64,000 nucleotides of DNA from Planococcus shixiaomingii (GCF_030413615.1 NZ_CP129236.1:2340001-2404000), one strand, 5' to 3'; counted from the first letter of the stretch, positions 17,727 through 26,228 are shown. Made by a program: numbers and translations. The notes: generated by a model not told the origin, from the letters alone.

Positions 17727-18837
17727 GTAAAAACCATTCCTTTATTTGTTCTTTGTTATTTTGCAAGAGGCCAAAAACAATTTGCCGCTCGATTTCTTCA
17801 ACCCATTTTTTTAGCCACGGCCCTTGTTTATCCCCACTCCACTGCATCAAGTCGTTGCCGCTTACCGCGAGCTCTTTTCTGGACTGGATGGGAAGTCGGC
17901 TTTTAACAGCAGGGATATCTATGCTCTGCTTAGATAAGAATGAAGCAATTGCAAGCTCTCTCGCTGAAAACGCATAAAAGGTCCACGCATTCCATTCAGC
18001 CATACGCGCCGCTTCTAACGCTTTTGACATCAACCGCTTTTCTTCGTTAGAGAATTTATACTCCCGAATTTGCTCAACTTCTTTTTCGTGCTGGTAGAGC
18101 ATAAAGCTCCAGCCCTTTAAATGATCGCCTTCTTCCTTATAAAGGGACCAATCCAAATTGAACATTTCACCTGATGGCAAATAGCCATTCAGTCCGGAAC
18201 GCACTAAATAAGCCATGCTACGCGAAGTATTTTTGTTAAAGAAAATCTTATCAATTTCTGTTTTGATGCGTTCGACCGCAATAGATTGAATCAATGGGGC
18301 TTGTTTCCGGATCGACGCTAGGGTTTCTTCATCAATTTCAAAATCAAGCTGGCCTGAAAAGCGGATTGCCCGCAACATGCGAAGCGCGTCTTCCTGAAAA
18401 CGGCTGTCTGGATTTCCCACAGCCTTAATAAGGCGCTTTTTCAAATCTTCTTTTCCGCCAAACGGATCGATGATGTGCAAATCCTCCGCCATCGCCATGG
18501 CATTGATGGTGAAATCACGCCGCTTTAAGTCTTCTTCCAGCGACTGGACAAATTCAACAGAATCCGGACGCCGCTTGTCTGTATACAGGCCATCCGTCCG
18601 GAACGTTGTGACTTCAATGCCTTCTCCATCAAGCAATACCAATACTGTACCGTGTTCAATTCCAGTGTCGACTGTCCGGTTGAAAAGTTCTTTCACTTTT
18701 TCCGGAGTTGCGTTTGTTGCTACATCCCAATCATCCGGCTGTTTACCGAGCAAGAAATCGCGGACGGCTCCCCCTACCATGTAGGCTTCATATCCCGCAT
18801 CTTCAAGAGTCCGGATTGCTTTGACAGCAGTTTTCAT
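17704..18837 (-). CDS. cca: CCA-adding enzyme (tRNA nucleotidyltransferase)
   Basis: A 377-aa class II enzyme that builds or repairs the 3' CCA of tRNAs. The catalytic head reads GGAVRDFLLG followed by DDWDVATNATPEKV, then VTTFRTDG and KRRDFTINAMA. RFQEDALRMLRAIRF is the neck-domain signature. Length is typical for Bacillales. The start overlaps the bshA stop by 4 nt (ATGA) with a GGGGAGAG ribosome-binding site, placing it in the bshA-cca-birA operon. Confidence 0.96.
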   Translation of the reverse strand: MKTAVKAIRTLEDAGYEAYMVGGAVRDFLLGKQPDDWDVATNATPEKVKELFNRTVDTGIEHGTVLVLLDGEGIEVTTFRTDGLYTDKRRPDSVEFVQSLEEDLKRRDFTINAMAMAEDLHIIDPFGGKEDLKKRLIKAVGNPDSRFQEDALRMLRAIRFSGQLDFEIDEETLASIRKQAPLIQSIAVERIKTEIDKIFFNKNTSRSMAYLVRSGLNGYLPSGEMFNLDWSLYKEEGDHLKGWSFMLYQHEKEVEQIREYKFSNEEKRLMSKALEAARMAEWNAWTFYAFSARELAIASFLSKQSIDIPAVKSRLPIQSRKELAVSGNDLMQWSGDKQGPWLKKWVEEIERQIVFGLLQNNKEQIKEWFLHEYHRQT

Positions 18838-19976
18838 GCTTGCTCTCCCCTGTCGAGCAAAGACTCATAAATAGCTTCGTATTGTTCAAGGATAGCCGTA
18901 GAGTGAAAACGGCTTTCGACCGTTTCCAAAGCACCTTTTTTCAACTGTTGCTGGAGTTCGGGGTTTGTCAGAATTTCCAAAGCATAGGCGGCAGCTTGTT
19001 CAACGTCGCCTAAATCAACCAAATATCCGTTGATGCATTGTTCGATAATTTCCGGCATCCCCCCGATACGGGCTCCGATGCACGGAACACCGCAAGCCAT
19101 CGCTTCCAACAATACAAGCCCAAACGCCTCTTTTTCGGAAAGCAGCAGTTTCAGGTCGCTTATGTTATAAAGTTCAGATAAGTTATCCCGCTTGCCGAGA
19201 AACAGTATGTGTTCTTCTATACCGAGTTCCCTTGCTTGCTGTATGGCTCTCCCCATTTCAGGGCCATCGCCAATAAGCAGCAGTTTAGAAGCCACTTGTT
19301 TTTGCACACGGTAAAAAGTGTCAATGACATCGCCTACCCGTTTAACTTTTCGGAAATTCGAAACATGGACCAACACTTTCTCATCTTCTTGGATGCCAAA
19401 CTCTTTTTTCAATTGTCCAACTTCTTTTAGGTGGTACTCCCGTTCATCGACAAAATTATAGACCGTTAGAATGTCCTGATTCGGATTGATCATTTCATAA
19501 GTCTGCGCCTTTAACGAATCCGAAACAGCAGTAACCACATCCGACTTTTCGATGCCGTAGCGGATGGCTTCTTTTAAAGAAGAATCTGTCCCAAGAACGG
19601 TGATGTCGGTTCCGTGCAGCGTAGTAACGATGCCAATATTAGAGCCTGCCATATCGCGGCCGAGAATTGCACAGACAGCATGTGGGATGGCGTAGTGGAC
19701 GTGCATCAAGTCCAGCTTTTCATTTTTGATGACTTCTGCAATTTTAGTGGCAAGCGCAATATCATAAGGAGCATACTGAAACACCGAGTAACTGTTGACA
19801 TCAACTTGATGGCTATAGACATTCGGGTAATTCCGGCTGAGCCGAAATGGGGTGCTCGATGTTATAAAGTGCACTTCATGCCCTTTTTCTGCAAGCATTT
19901 TCCCGAGTTCTGTCGCAACAACCCCCGAACCACCTACTGTTGGATAACACGTGATGCCGATTTTCATTTTCCGCAA
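18834..19976 (-). CDS. bshA: Bacillithiol biosynthesis glycosyltransferase BshA
   Basis: A 380-aa GT4 retaining glycosyltransferase that couples UDP-GlcNAc to L-malate, the first step of bacillithiol synthesis. Visible motifs are GITCYPTVGGSGVVATELG, TLHGTDITVLG, HVSNFRKVKR and the donor-binding ExxxE region EKEAFGLVLLEAMACG. I chose TTG at 19976 because AGGAGG lies 6 nt upstream and the resulting (M)RKMKIGITCYP matches the B. subtilis start; the ATG at 19967 is 16 nt from that site. bshB1, which separates mgsA and bshA in B. subtilis, is missing. Confidence 0.95.
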   Translation of the reverse strand: MRKMKIGITCYPTVGGSGVVATELGKMLAEKGHEVHFITSSTPFRLSRNYPNVYSHQVDVNSYSVFQYAPYDIALATKIAEVIKNEKLDLMHVHYAIPHAVCAILGRDMAGSNIGIVTTLHGTDITVLGTDSSLKEAIRYGIEKSDVVTAVSDSLKAQTYEMINPNQDILTVYNFVDEREYHLKEVGQLKKEFGIQEDEKVLVHVSNFRKVKRVGDVIDTFYRVQKQVASKLLLIGDGPEMGRAIQQARELGIEEHILFLGKRDNLSELYNISDLKLLLSEKEAFGLVLLEAMACGVPCIGARIGGMPEIIEQCINGYLVDLGDVEQAAAYALEILTNPELQQQLKKGALETVESRFHSTAILEQYEAIYESLLDRGEQA

Positions 19977-19987
19977 AGCTGCTCCTC

Positions 19988-20392
19988 CTATTCTCTCCCA
20001 TGGCGCATTAAACGCCAATCCACAAAGCCTTCCTGCAGGCCTTTCAGCAATACTTCCGCTGTCCCCATATTTGTTGCAAGCGGCACTCCGTAAACATCGC
20101 ACAAGCGTATCAGCGCCGTCACATCGGGTTCATGCGGTTGTGCAGTCAACGGATCACGGAAAAAGATAACCATATCCATTTCATCCTGCGCAATCATTGC
20201 TCCGATTTGTTGATCTCCGCCAAGCGGACCGGACTGGAAACGAGTAACCGGCAGACCGGTTTCATCGATAATCCGCTGACCAGTCGTCCCTGTCGCGTAA
20301 AGTGAGTGCTCGATTAAAATAGGCTGGTATGCAGTAACAAATTGAATCAAATCATCTTTTTTGCGATCGTGGGCAATTAATGCGATTTTCAT
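19988..20392 (-). CDS. mgsA: Methylglyoxal synthase
   Basis: A 134-aa enzyme converting dihydroxyacetone phosphate to methylglyoxal and phosphate, a bypass of lower glycolysis. It matches the family along its length: [34 protein letters not shown] and [14 protein letters not shown], including the catalytic Asp in the GGDQ segment. AAAAGGAG precedes the ATG. It lies between dapB and bshA as in B. subtilis, where bacillithiol takes part in methylglyoxal detoxification, so the neighbourhood makes functional sense. Confidence 0.96.
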   Translation of the reverse strand: MKIALIAHDRKKDDLIQFVTAYQPILIEHSLYATGTTGQRIIDETGLPVTRFQSGPLGGDQQIGAMIAQDEMDMVIFFRDPLTAQPHEPDVTALIRLCDVYGVPLATNMGTAEVLLKGLQEGFVDWRLMRHGRE

Positions 20393-20407
20393 TCTATCTT
20401 CTCCTTT

Positions 20408-21208
20408 TTAATCGATTATATGCTCGAGGCCGTAAACAAGCTCTTTTAAGTTCATGACCGTTTTTACGGATAATACAATGCCTGACATAAACGAGCCGCG
20501 GTTGAATGAGTCGTGGCGGATTGTTAAGAGCTGGCCTTCTCCTCCCAAAAGCACTTGTTGGTGTGCGACAAGACCCGGCAGCCGAACACTATGGATACGC
20601 ATGCCGTCATAGTCAGCTCCTCTTGCTCCTTCGATGGTTTCTTTTTCCTTAGGATGGCCTTGCTCATGAACCGGACGTATTTCTGAAATCATATTGGCTG
20701 TCTTCATGCCCGTACCGGACGGTGCATCCAGCTTCTGGTCATGGTGCATTTCAATGATTTCAACGTCCGGCAAATATTTGGCCGCTTGTTGAGCAAATTT
20801 CATCATGAGGACTGCACCGACGGCAAAGTTGGGTGCGATGATGCAGCCGATTCCCGTAGTTTTAGCAATAGCCGTCAATTCTTCCAATTCTTCATCCGTG
20901 AAGCCTGTTGTTCCTACAACCGGCCGGATATTCAGTTCTAAAGCCTTTTTCGTATGTTTGTAAACCGACTCTGGCGATGTTAAATCGACCAGGACGTCCG
21001 GCTTCGTTTTTTCGTAAAGTTCGGTCAAGTCCGTAAAAATAGGCGCACCGTAGGACGGCGGAAAAAGATTCGTGTCTTCCAGCGTCTTTCCTACATTCTT
21101 GTAATCCAACACCGATACGAGTTCCATGTCGGGGTTTTTCATAATTGTATGTACAGCTTCTTGGCCCATTCTGCCTCTTGCTCCTGCAATCGTTACGCGA
21201 ATAGTCAT
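20408..21208 (-). CDS. dapB: 4-hydroxy-tetrahydrodipicolinate reductase
   Basis: A 266-aa NAD(P)H-dependent enzyme of the diaminopimelate/lysine pathway. The Rossmann motif is GARGRMG at the N-terminus, with VGTTGFT and PNFAVGAVLMMKFA after it, and the substrate-binding MHHDQKLDAPSGTG contains the catalytic His/Lys pair. The ATG overlaps the ypjD stop by 4 nt, with GAAAGGATG as ribosome-binding site. It is co-transcribed with ypjD upstream and mgsA downstream. Confidence 0.97.
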   Translation of the reverse strand: MTIRVTIAGARGRMGQEAVHTIMKNPDMELVSVLDYKNVGKTLEDTNLFPPSYGAPIFTDLTELYEKTKPDVLVDLTSPESVYKHTKKALELNIRPVVGTTGFTDEELEELTAIAKTTGIGCIIAPNFAVGAVLMMKFAQQAAKYLPDVEIIEMHHDQKLDAPSGTGMKTANMISEIRPVHEQGHPKEKETIEGARGADYDGMRIHSVRLPGLVAHQQVLLGGEGQLLTIRHDSFNRGSFMSGIVLSVKTVMNLKELVYGLEHIID

Positions 21209-21543
21209 TCGGTTTCATCCTTTCTTGTCCAACGGTCTTTGTCCCGCGTATTGAATTTTTGCATGACCCGATCATGCGCTTGTTCCAAATCGATGTTCAT
21301 CGAATTTGCCATACAAATTAACACAAAAAGGATGTCTCCCATTTCATTCGCAATGGTTCCGTCCTCTTCCGATGCCTTCTTTTTTTTCGGACCGTATTCG
21401 TGCATCACTTCCCGCGACAATTCCCCTAATTCTTCAGTCATCCTTGCCATTAATTCCATAGGACTGAAATAGCCTTCTTTAAATTGTCCAATATATTGAT
21501 CAACTTCACGTTGAAGTTCGTTTAGTGTCTTATGCTCTGACAT
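21205..21543 (-). CDS. ypjD: YpjD, MazG-like nucleotide pyrophosphohydrolase
   Basis: A 112-aa all-alpha NTP pyrophosphatase-like protein. The MazG metal-binding signature is visible as EELGELSREV (ExxE) followed by EMGDILFVLICMAN (ExxD). Family members hydrolyse non-canonical or excess NTPs to NMP and pyrophosphate; the substrate here is unknown. It is the first gene of the ypjD-dapB-mgsA-bshA-cca-birA run and has an AAGAGGAGTG ribosome-binding site. Confidence 0.9.
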   Translation of the reverse strand: MSEHKTLNELQREVDQYIGQFKEGYFSPMELMARMTEELGELSREVMHEYGPKKKKASEEDGTIANEMGDILFVLICMANSMNIDLEQAHDRVMQKFNTRDKDRWTRKDETE

Positions 21544-21585
21544 TTCATCACACTCCTCTTTTCATCGTAAAGAATATGGGGGATG

Positions 21586-21614
21586 TTGTCAAAATCAATT
21601 GAATAGCTGATAAT
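21586..21614 (+). promoter_or_regulatory. Sigma-A-like promoter of the YitT-family gene
   Basis: TTGTCA, a 17-bp spacer and GATAAT lie about 40 nt before the TTG start in the divergent gap between ypjD and the YitT-family gene. Confidence 0.5.
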
Positions 21615-21652
21615 ACAAGAGTTGGAGTATTGCATACATAGGAGTTGATCGT

Positions 21653-22522
21653 TTGCTAAAAGGGTTACAAATAAAAAATATTTTCTTTATTTTGATTGGG
21701 GCTGCCATTTACAGTTTTGGTTTTGTCCACTTTAATATTCAAAATGAATTGGGTGAAGGCGGATTTGCTGGTATTACGTTGATTTTGTTTTTCTTGTTCA
21801 ATTGGGATCCCGCTCTTATGAATTTATTGTTGAATATTCCTTTGTTTTTCATCGGCTGGAAGCTGCTTGGCCGGAAGGTTTTTCTCTACACCATTATCGG
21901 TACAGTGGCGGTATCGGTATTTTTGAAACTTTTCCTTGTCTACGAAATCCAAATCAATTTACATGAAGATTTGTTTCTTGCCACTTTGTTCGCCGGCGTC
22001 TTTGTCGGAGTCGGGCTTGGCATCATTTTCCGCTATGGAGGTACTACAGGCGGTGTTGATATTATCGCCCGCCTTGTCCAGAAATACAGCGGCTGGAGCA
22101 TGGGCAAGACGATGTTCCTATTTGACGCCTTCGTCATCCTCTTATCGCGATTGACGTTTTTGGATAATCGGACGATGATGTATACGCTCGTAGCGGTTTT
22201 TGTCGGTGCACGCGTCATTGATTTTGTTCAAGAAGGGGCTTATTCGGGACGCGGCGCTTTGATCATTTCCAATCATCAGGAAGAAATAGCGAGCCGCATT
22301 GCCGTTGAAATGGACCGGGGAATTACAATTCTTCGCGGCTATGGCCATTTTACGAAAGAAGAACGCGAAGTGCTGTATTGCGTGGTTGCGAAAAACGAAA
22401 TCGTTCGCATGAAAAACATCATCAACAGCGTCGATCCACATGCCTTTGTGTCGCTAATAGAAGTCCATGATGTCATGGGCGAAGGATTTACGCTCGACGA
22501 GCAAAAGCAGCCGATTGGATGA
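21653..22522 (+). CDS. YitT/YpjC family membrane protein (DUF161 + DUF2179)
   Basis: A 289-aa integral membrane protein. About five hydrophobic segments span residues 10-190, with the family motif FRYGGTTGGVDIIARL, followed by a soluble C-terminal DUF2179 domain (about 200-285, ITILRGYGHFTKEEREVLYCVV). Transport or sensing has been suggested for the family, but the substrate is unknown. The start is TTG with AGGAGTTG upstream. B. subtilis has the YitT paralogue ypjC at this place; I leave the symbol empty because paralogues are numerous. The gene is on the opposite strand to its neighbours and ends at a bidirectional terminator. Confidence 0.87.
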   Translation: MLKGLQIKNIFFILIGAAIYSFGFVHFNIQNELGEGGFAGITLILFFLFNWDPALMNLLLNIPLFFIGWKLLGRKVFLYTIIGTVAVSVFLKLFLVYEIQINLHEDLFLATLFAGVFVGVGLGIIFRYGGTTGGVDIIARLVQKYSGWSMGKTMFLFDAFVILLSRLTFLDNRTMMYTLVAVFVGARVIDFVQEGAYSGRGALIISNHQEEIASRIAVEMDRGITILRGYGHFTKEEREVLYCVVAKNEIVRMKNIINSVDPHAFVSLIEVHDVMGEGFTLDEQKQPIG

Positions 22523-22616
22523 TGACCTGGTTAGCTGAGTGACAGGATGTATGAACGCTGCAATGAGGTTACACCTATAAATGCATATGCTAGATTTGCA
22601 GCCTAAAAAACAAAGA

Positions 22617-22650
22617 AAAACCGTTCCGAGTTTCTCGGAACGGTTTTTTT
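22617..22650. terminator. Bidirectional terminator between the YitT and YugP genes
   Basis: A 14-bp stem AAAACCGTTCCGAG / CTCGGAACGGTTTT with a TTT loop and T-runs on both sides. It overlaps the last codon of the minus-strand protease gene. Confidence 0.9.
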
Positions 22651-23323
22651 ATGAACGGTTCATGTTTGTGTAAATCAACAAGAGACGAGCTAATTCAAGT
22701 ACTGCTACAGCTGTCGCGGCCACATACGTCATGGCTGCAGCGCTCAATACTTTTTTCGCGTGTCTTTCTTCTTCATTGCGGATAATGTTATTCGATAAAA
22801 GTTGATCCATCGCACGGCTTGAGGCATTAAATTCTACCGGCAAAGTTATGAGCTGGAACAACACACCTGCAGCAAGCAATACGATACCGACCAACAAAGC
22901 GCCGCTCCATTGTGAAAACAAACCAATCATGATGAAAATCCATGAAGCATTTGATGACAAATTAACGACCGGTACTAAGCGGTGGCGCATACGAAGAAAT
23001 GCATAAGCTTCCGCATCTTGAATGGCATGCCCGACTTCGTGTGCGGCAACTGCTGTACCGGCTACCGAAGCTTCGTGATAGTTATGGGAACTTAAAGCAA
23101 CAATTTTTGTTAACGGGTTGTAGTGGTCGCTTAACATGCCGCGGCTTTCGACGACTTTCACATCGTGCAATCCATTTTGATCCAAAATAATACGTGCAAC
23201 TTCAGCGCCCGTGTGGCCGGAAGTAGAACGGACTTTCGAATATTTACCATACGTTCTCTTTAGTTTGAATTGAGCCCACAAAGGCAATGCAAGCAACAGA
23301 ATAAAGTAAACAACAAATCCCAT
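22649..23323 (-). CDS. YugP-type membrane zinc metallopeptidase
   Basis: A 224-aa protein of the YugP zinc peptidase family. It has an N-terminal membrane segment, then the HExxH motif H95-E-V-G-H99 (AAHEVGHAIQDAEAYAFLR) and two or three further membrane segments (about 120-165 and 195-220). FNASSRAMDQLL supplies the conserved downstream acidic/basic residues. Substrates of this family are not established. The ATG at 23323 is preferred, although the GAGGTG site is 12 nt away; the alternative GTG five codons earlier lies within that site. This gene is not at the equivalent place in B. subtilis, where yugP is elsewhere. Confidence 0.87.
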   Translation of the reverse strand: MGFVVYFILLLALPLWAQFKLKRTYGKYSKVRSTSGHTGAEVARIILDQNGLHDVKVVESRGMLSDHYNPLTKIVALSSHNYHEASVAGTAVAAHEVGHAIQDAEAYAFLRMRHRLVPVVNLSSNASWIFIMIGLFSQWSGALLVGIVLLAAGVLFQLITLPVEFNASSRAMDQLLSNNIIRNEEERHAKKVLSAAAMTYVAATAVAVLELARLLLIYTNMNRS

Positions 23324-23369
23324 ATCGTATTTCCACACCTCTTTCTTACTATTTCATACCTTTATTTTA

Positions 23370-23990
23370 CTAAGAAACGTCAGTATTGGTCAATTGATAC
23401 GCTTTTGGATCGTTCAAATGGGCAACAAAGCATGCAAAAGCTATACAGCCAATCGATAACCAAAAGGTGAAATAGCCGATTTGGGCGCTGTAGTCATTCA
23501 AACTGCTATAGATCGGCATTTGGCCAAAGACATAATCGATGACATCGTTATGCAGCGTCCAGACAGCCGTAATGGCGACAGCCCACCAGCCGAAACGGAA
23601 ATGGTCTATGTAAAGCACTGCTTGCAGCGCCATTGCAAAGTGAGAACCGATGAGCATCCACCCCATCCAGCCGATTTCACCAACTTGCCAAAGCGTCAGC
23701 AAATTCATTACAACGGCCCATAAGCCATATTTGATCAACGTGATAAATGCCAGCGCTTCAAACAAGGAACTGCGTTTGCCAATCAACCATAGCCCTAAAA
23801 CGATTGTGAAAAACAAACTTGCCGTCGGACTATCCGGAACAAATATTAAAAACTTCGGCTCCGTAATTTTCAATTGCCAGCCATACCATATGTAGCCGTA
23901 GATGGTTCCGAGCAAATTCACGATGAACAATAAAAGAAGGAATGGGCGGTACATCAGCCAAGCAGAAAGATTTTGCATCAAGGAAAACAT
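23370..23990 (-). CDS. ypjA: YpjA membrane protein (DUF1405)
   Basis: A 206-aa polytopic membrane protein with about six hydrophobic segments. The family features NLLGTIYGYIWYGWQL, FVPDSPTASLFF, and HNDVIDY after the fifth segment are present. Function is unknown. The ATG at 23990 (MFSLMQ) has AGAAAGGAAG upstream; the open frame extends further, through the qcrC terminator hairpin, so the longer start is rejected. It lies just downstream of qcrABC, as in B. subtilis, but ypjB is absent from this region. Confidence 0.88.
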   Translation of the reverse strand: MFSLMQNLSAWLMYRPFLLLLFIVNLLGTIYGYIWYGWQLKITEPKFLIFVPDSPTASLFFTIVLGLWLIGKRSSLFEALAFITLIKYGLWAVVMNLLTLWQVGEIGWMGWMLIGSHFAMALQAVLYIDHFRFGWWAVAITAVWTLHNDVIDYVFGQMPIYSSLNDYSAQIGYFTFWLSIGCIAFACFVAHLNDPKAYQLTNTDVS

Positions 23991-24012
23991 TGTTTTCTTC
24001 CTTTCTGGGTAG

Positions 24013-24040
24013 TAAAAAAGAGCCGGTTTCCCGGCTCTTT
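24013..24040 (-). terminator. Terminator of the qcrABC operon
   Basis: On the minus strand, AAAGAGCCGG-GAAA-CCGGCTCTTT is followed by T-rich sequence, 9 bp after the qcrC stop. It lies between qcrC and ypjA, so ypjA expression needs read-through or its own promoter. Confidence 0.92.
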
Positions 24041-24049
24041 CCACTTTAA

Positions 24050-24829
24050 TTATTCAGATAATCCATCAATGAATTCAGCTAAGACTTTCAAGTCTTCATC
24101 TGAACCTTCCCATGATGGCGGCATTTTTTGTTGGCCGTCTTCTTCGATACCGTTCACAGCAATTTCAGCAATTTCTTCTGCTGTTTTTTCAGTAGCAGTC
24201 AAAGCCGGTCCAACAGCGCCTTCTAAATTATCGCCGTGGCAGCTGATACACGAAGATCCCGCATAAATTTCATATCCCGGATCGCTTGTATCAATTTCAA
24301 CTTCCTCAACGATTTGCCCTTGAGCTTCAGCAGCTTCCCAGTCATGGTTAACTACAGATTCCCAAGTCAAGAAAACGATAGCAGCTACTGCTAAAAGTGC
24401 AAATGCAGTAGGCAACGGGCGTTTAGAAGGGCGTCTTTCAGGGCCTGGATCCAAGAACGGTGCAAGTGCAAGAGCTGTAAAAGCTAGCCCTGGCATAACT
24501 ACAGCACCGATGATGTTGAAAGGACCAGATGCGAATTGATATTTTAATAATTGATATAAAAACAAGAAGTACCAGTCTGGCAATGGAATATAGCCCGTAT
24601 CTGTTGGATCGGCTTGGCCTTCAAGCGGCGAAGGATGCGCAACAGTCAGAAGCAAGTATCCAATCAAGAAGACAGCACCAATCATCCATTCTTTCAAAAG
24701 GAAGTTTGGCCAGAAAGCTTCTGTTTTACCAGGGTATTCGGAATAGTCTTTAGGAATATTCGGTTTACGGTGCTGTAAGCCAGGCACCCGAGAATCCCCT
24801 ACGAATTTCATCCCTTTTCCGCGATGCAT
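24050..24829 (-). CDS. qcrC: Menaquinol:cytochrome c reductase cytochrome b/c subunit QcrC
   Basis: A 259-aa subunit fusing the C-terminal part of cytochrome b to a c-type cytochrome domain. Three hydrophobic segments (about 45-65, 100-122, 140-160) include the PDWYFLFLYQLLKY motif related to the quinol-site PEWY. The C-terminal domain holds one heme c site, CISCH (about residue 196), and an axial Met in QKMPPSW. Heme attachment needs the c-type biogenesis machinery, which includes resBC in this window. The N-terminus MHRGKGMKFVGDSR matches B. subtilis. Confidence 0.96.
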   Translation of the reverse strand: MHRGKGMKFVGDSRVPGLQHRKPNIPKDYSEYPGKTEAFWPNFLLKEWMIGAVFLIGYLLLTVAHPSPLEGQADPTDTGYIPLPDWYFLFLYQLLKYQFASGPFNIIGAVVMPGLAFTALALAPFLDPGPERRPSKRPLPTAFALLAVAAIVFLTWESVVNHDWEAAEAQGQIVEEVEIDTSDPGYEIYAGSSCISCHGDNLEGAVGPALTATEKTAEEIAEIAVNGIEEDGQQKMPPSWEGSDEDLKVLAEFIDGLSE

Positions 24830-24869
24830 AGTGTCCCCTCCTTTATAAATCCTTCAAGTCCGCCGAATA

Positions 24870-25544
24870 TTATAGCGGGCCTGAAATACCTTGTCTTCTG
24901 ATCATGATAAAATGCGCGCCGAGCAACCCAAGCAAAGCGGCAGGCAAGAAGAATACATGAATCGCGAAGAAGCGTGTTAAAGTTTGTGCTCCGAGAATTG
25001 TTGAATCCCCGGCAAGCAGGACTTTGATCATACCACCGATTACTGGAACCGAAGCGGCAATTTCAATACCTACTTTTGTTGCAAATAATGCTTTCATATC
25101 CCATGGAAGCAAGTATCCTGTGAAGCTGAGTCCAAGGATTACGCCGAATAGCATAACGCCGACGATCCAGTTCAACTCACGTGGCTTTTTGTAAGATCCC
25201 GTAAAGAACACACGCAGTGTGTGAAGGAAAATCATTACAACTACAAGAGAAGATCCCCAGTGATGCATCCCACGCACAATTTCTCCAAAAGCTACTTCAT
25301 TTTGAAGATAATAAACCGACTGCCAAGCATTTTCAATATCAGGCACATAATACATTGTTAAAAACATACCGGATAAGATTTGGATTACTGTGATGAAGAA
25401 TGTTAATCCTCCGAAGCAGTAAACAAATGCCGAGAAGTGGTGTGCGGGGTTTACGTGTTCCGGTACTTCATGGTCAGCAATATCACGCCAAATCGGCGTA
25501 ATGTCTAATCGCTCATCAACCCAATCATATAACTTGTTTAGCAC
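24870..25544 (-). CDS. qcrB: Menaquinol:cytochrome c reductase cytochrome b subunit QcrB
   Basis: A 224-aa b6-type cytochrome b. Four transmembrane helices carry the paired heme-ligand histidines in GMHHWGSSLVVVMIFLHTLR and in the last helices (AIHVFF, LLGAHFIMI). SGMFLTMYYVPD and LLPWDMKALFAT are conserved quinol-site regions. It forms the membrane core of the complex with QcrA and QcrC. The gene lies 21 bp after qcrA and 40 bp before qcrC. Confidence 0.97.
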   Translation of the reverse strand: MLNKLYDWVDERLDITPIWRDIADHEVPEHVNPAHHFSAFVYCFGGLTFFITVIQILSGMFLTMYYVPDIENAWQSVYYLQNEVAFGEIVRGMHHWGSSLVVVMIFLHTLRVFFTGSYKKPRELNWIVGVMLFGVILGLSFTGYLLPWDMKALFATKVGIEIAASVPVIGGMIKVLLAGDSTILGAQTLTRFFAIHVFFLPAALLGLLGAHFIMIRRQGISGPL

Positions 25545-25565
25545 TGGTGTCGTACCCCCTAACTA

Positions 25566-26069
25566 TTAAATTAAACTGTTTGCTTTTACTGCACCGATTG
25601 CAAGAAAACCGTTGCGGTCTTCTACTGTAAATTCATCAAGCGGCCCAAGCGGTGGTGTTCCTGGCACGTTCTGGCCATTTTTTTCGTAACGCCCAGCGTG
25701 GCATGGACAGAAAAATTGGTTCGGGTGTTCTGGGTCAGCTGCCCAGTTCACTGTACAACCTAAATGCTTGCAGACAGGTGAAAGCGCGATAATTTTATCG
25801 CCCTCTTTATACACCCATGCAGAGCTTGTTACTTCAGAGGTATACCATGCATCAACTTGTTCATATGCAAAGTCGACACGTACTGGCTCTTCTGATAAAT
25901 CCGCTACTGCTTGGTCAGTCAATACAAAATCTCCGGCTGTATTCTCTTGAAGAATTGGGTCTACTGCAAAACGAATCATCGGCATTAGCATTCCTGCTGC
26001 CATGAAACCACCAACGCCTGTTAAAGTATAGCCTAAAAATTGACGTCTTGACACACGATTGTTACTCAT
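25566..26069 (-). CDS. qcrA: Menaquinol:cytochrome c reductase Rieske iron-sulfur subunit QcrA
   Basis: A 167-aa Rieske protein. An N-terminal twin-arginine motif (VSRRQFLGYTLTGVGG) and hydrophobic anchor direct it to the membrane via Tat. The [2Fe-2S] ligands are in CKHLGCTVNW and FFCPCHAGRYE, with GTPPLGPLDEF as the Pro loop. The ATG at 26069 (MSNNRVSRRQ) has AGGGGGG upstream and gives the exact length of the B. subtilis protein; the longer frame starting at 26117 is not conserved. First gene of qcrABC. Confidence 0.97.
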   Translation of the reverse strand: MSNNRVSRRQFLGYTLTGVGGFMAAGMLMPMIRFAVDPILQENTAGDFVLTDQAVADLSEEPVRVDFAYEQVDAWYTSEVTSSAWVYKEGDKIIALSPVCKHLGCTVNWAADPEHPNQFFCPCHAGRYEKNGQNVPGTPPLGPLDEFTVEDRNGFLAIGAVKANSLI

Positions 26070-26143
26070 CCTTTTCCCCCCTCTAACATTCAAGGTCAGT
26101 CCAATGGACATACTCATTCAAATATAATTACTAGGACAACCTA

Positions 26144-26172
26144 ATGATATATCAATAAAAAGAGCAGGTCAA
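26144..26172 (-). promoter_or_regulatory. Sigma-A promoter of qcrABC
   Basis: On the minus strand, TTGACC, a 17-bp spacer and TATCAT lie about 75 nt before the qcrA ATG, in the gap after ypiF. Two TTTGTGAA-like motifs lie about 70-90 bp upstream of the predicted start and may be activator sites. Confidence 0.6.
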
Positions 26173-26208
26173 TATTGCATTGAATCTATTATGACTCTAA
26201 TATGGCAG

Positions 26209-26228
26209 TTTGTGAACATTTCATGAAG
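26209..26228. promoter_or_regulatory. Candidate ResD-type binding motifs upstream of qcrABC
   Basis: TTTGTGAAC (26209-26217) is followed, with its GAA core offset by 11 bp, by TTCATGAAG (26220-26228). They resemble the TTTGTGAAT consensus I recall for ResD. They overlap the end of ypiF. A similar pair with the same 11-bp offset occurs upstream of resA. Confidence 0.35.

Noticed and set aside
19977..20102. N-terminal extension of bshA to 422 aa
   Set aside because: It overlaps mgsA coding sequence in another frame and is not part of the GT4 fold; the TTG at 19976 fits the ribosome-binding site and family start.
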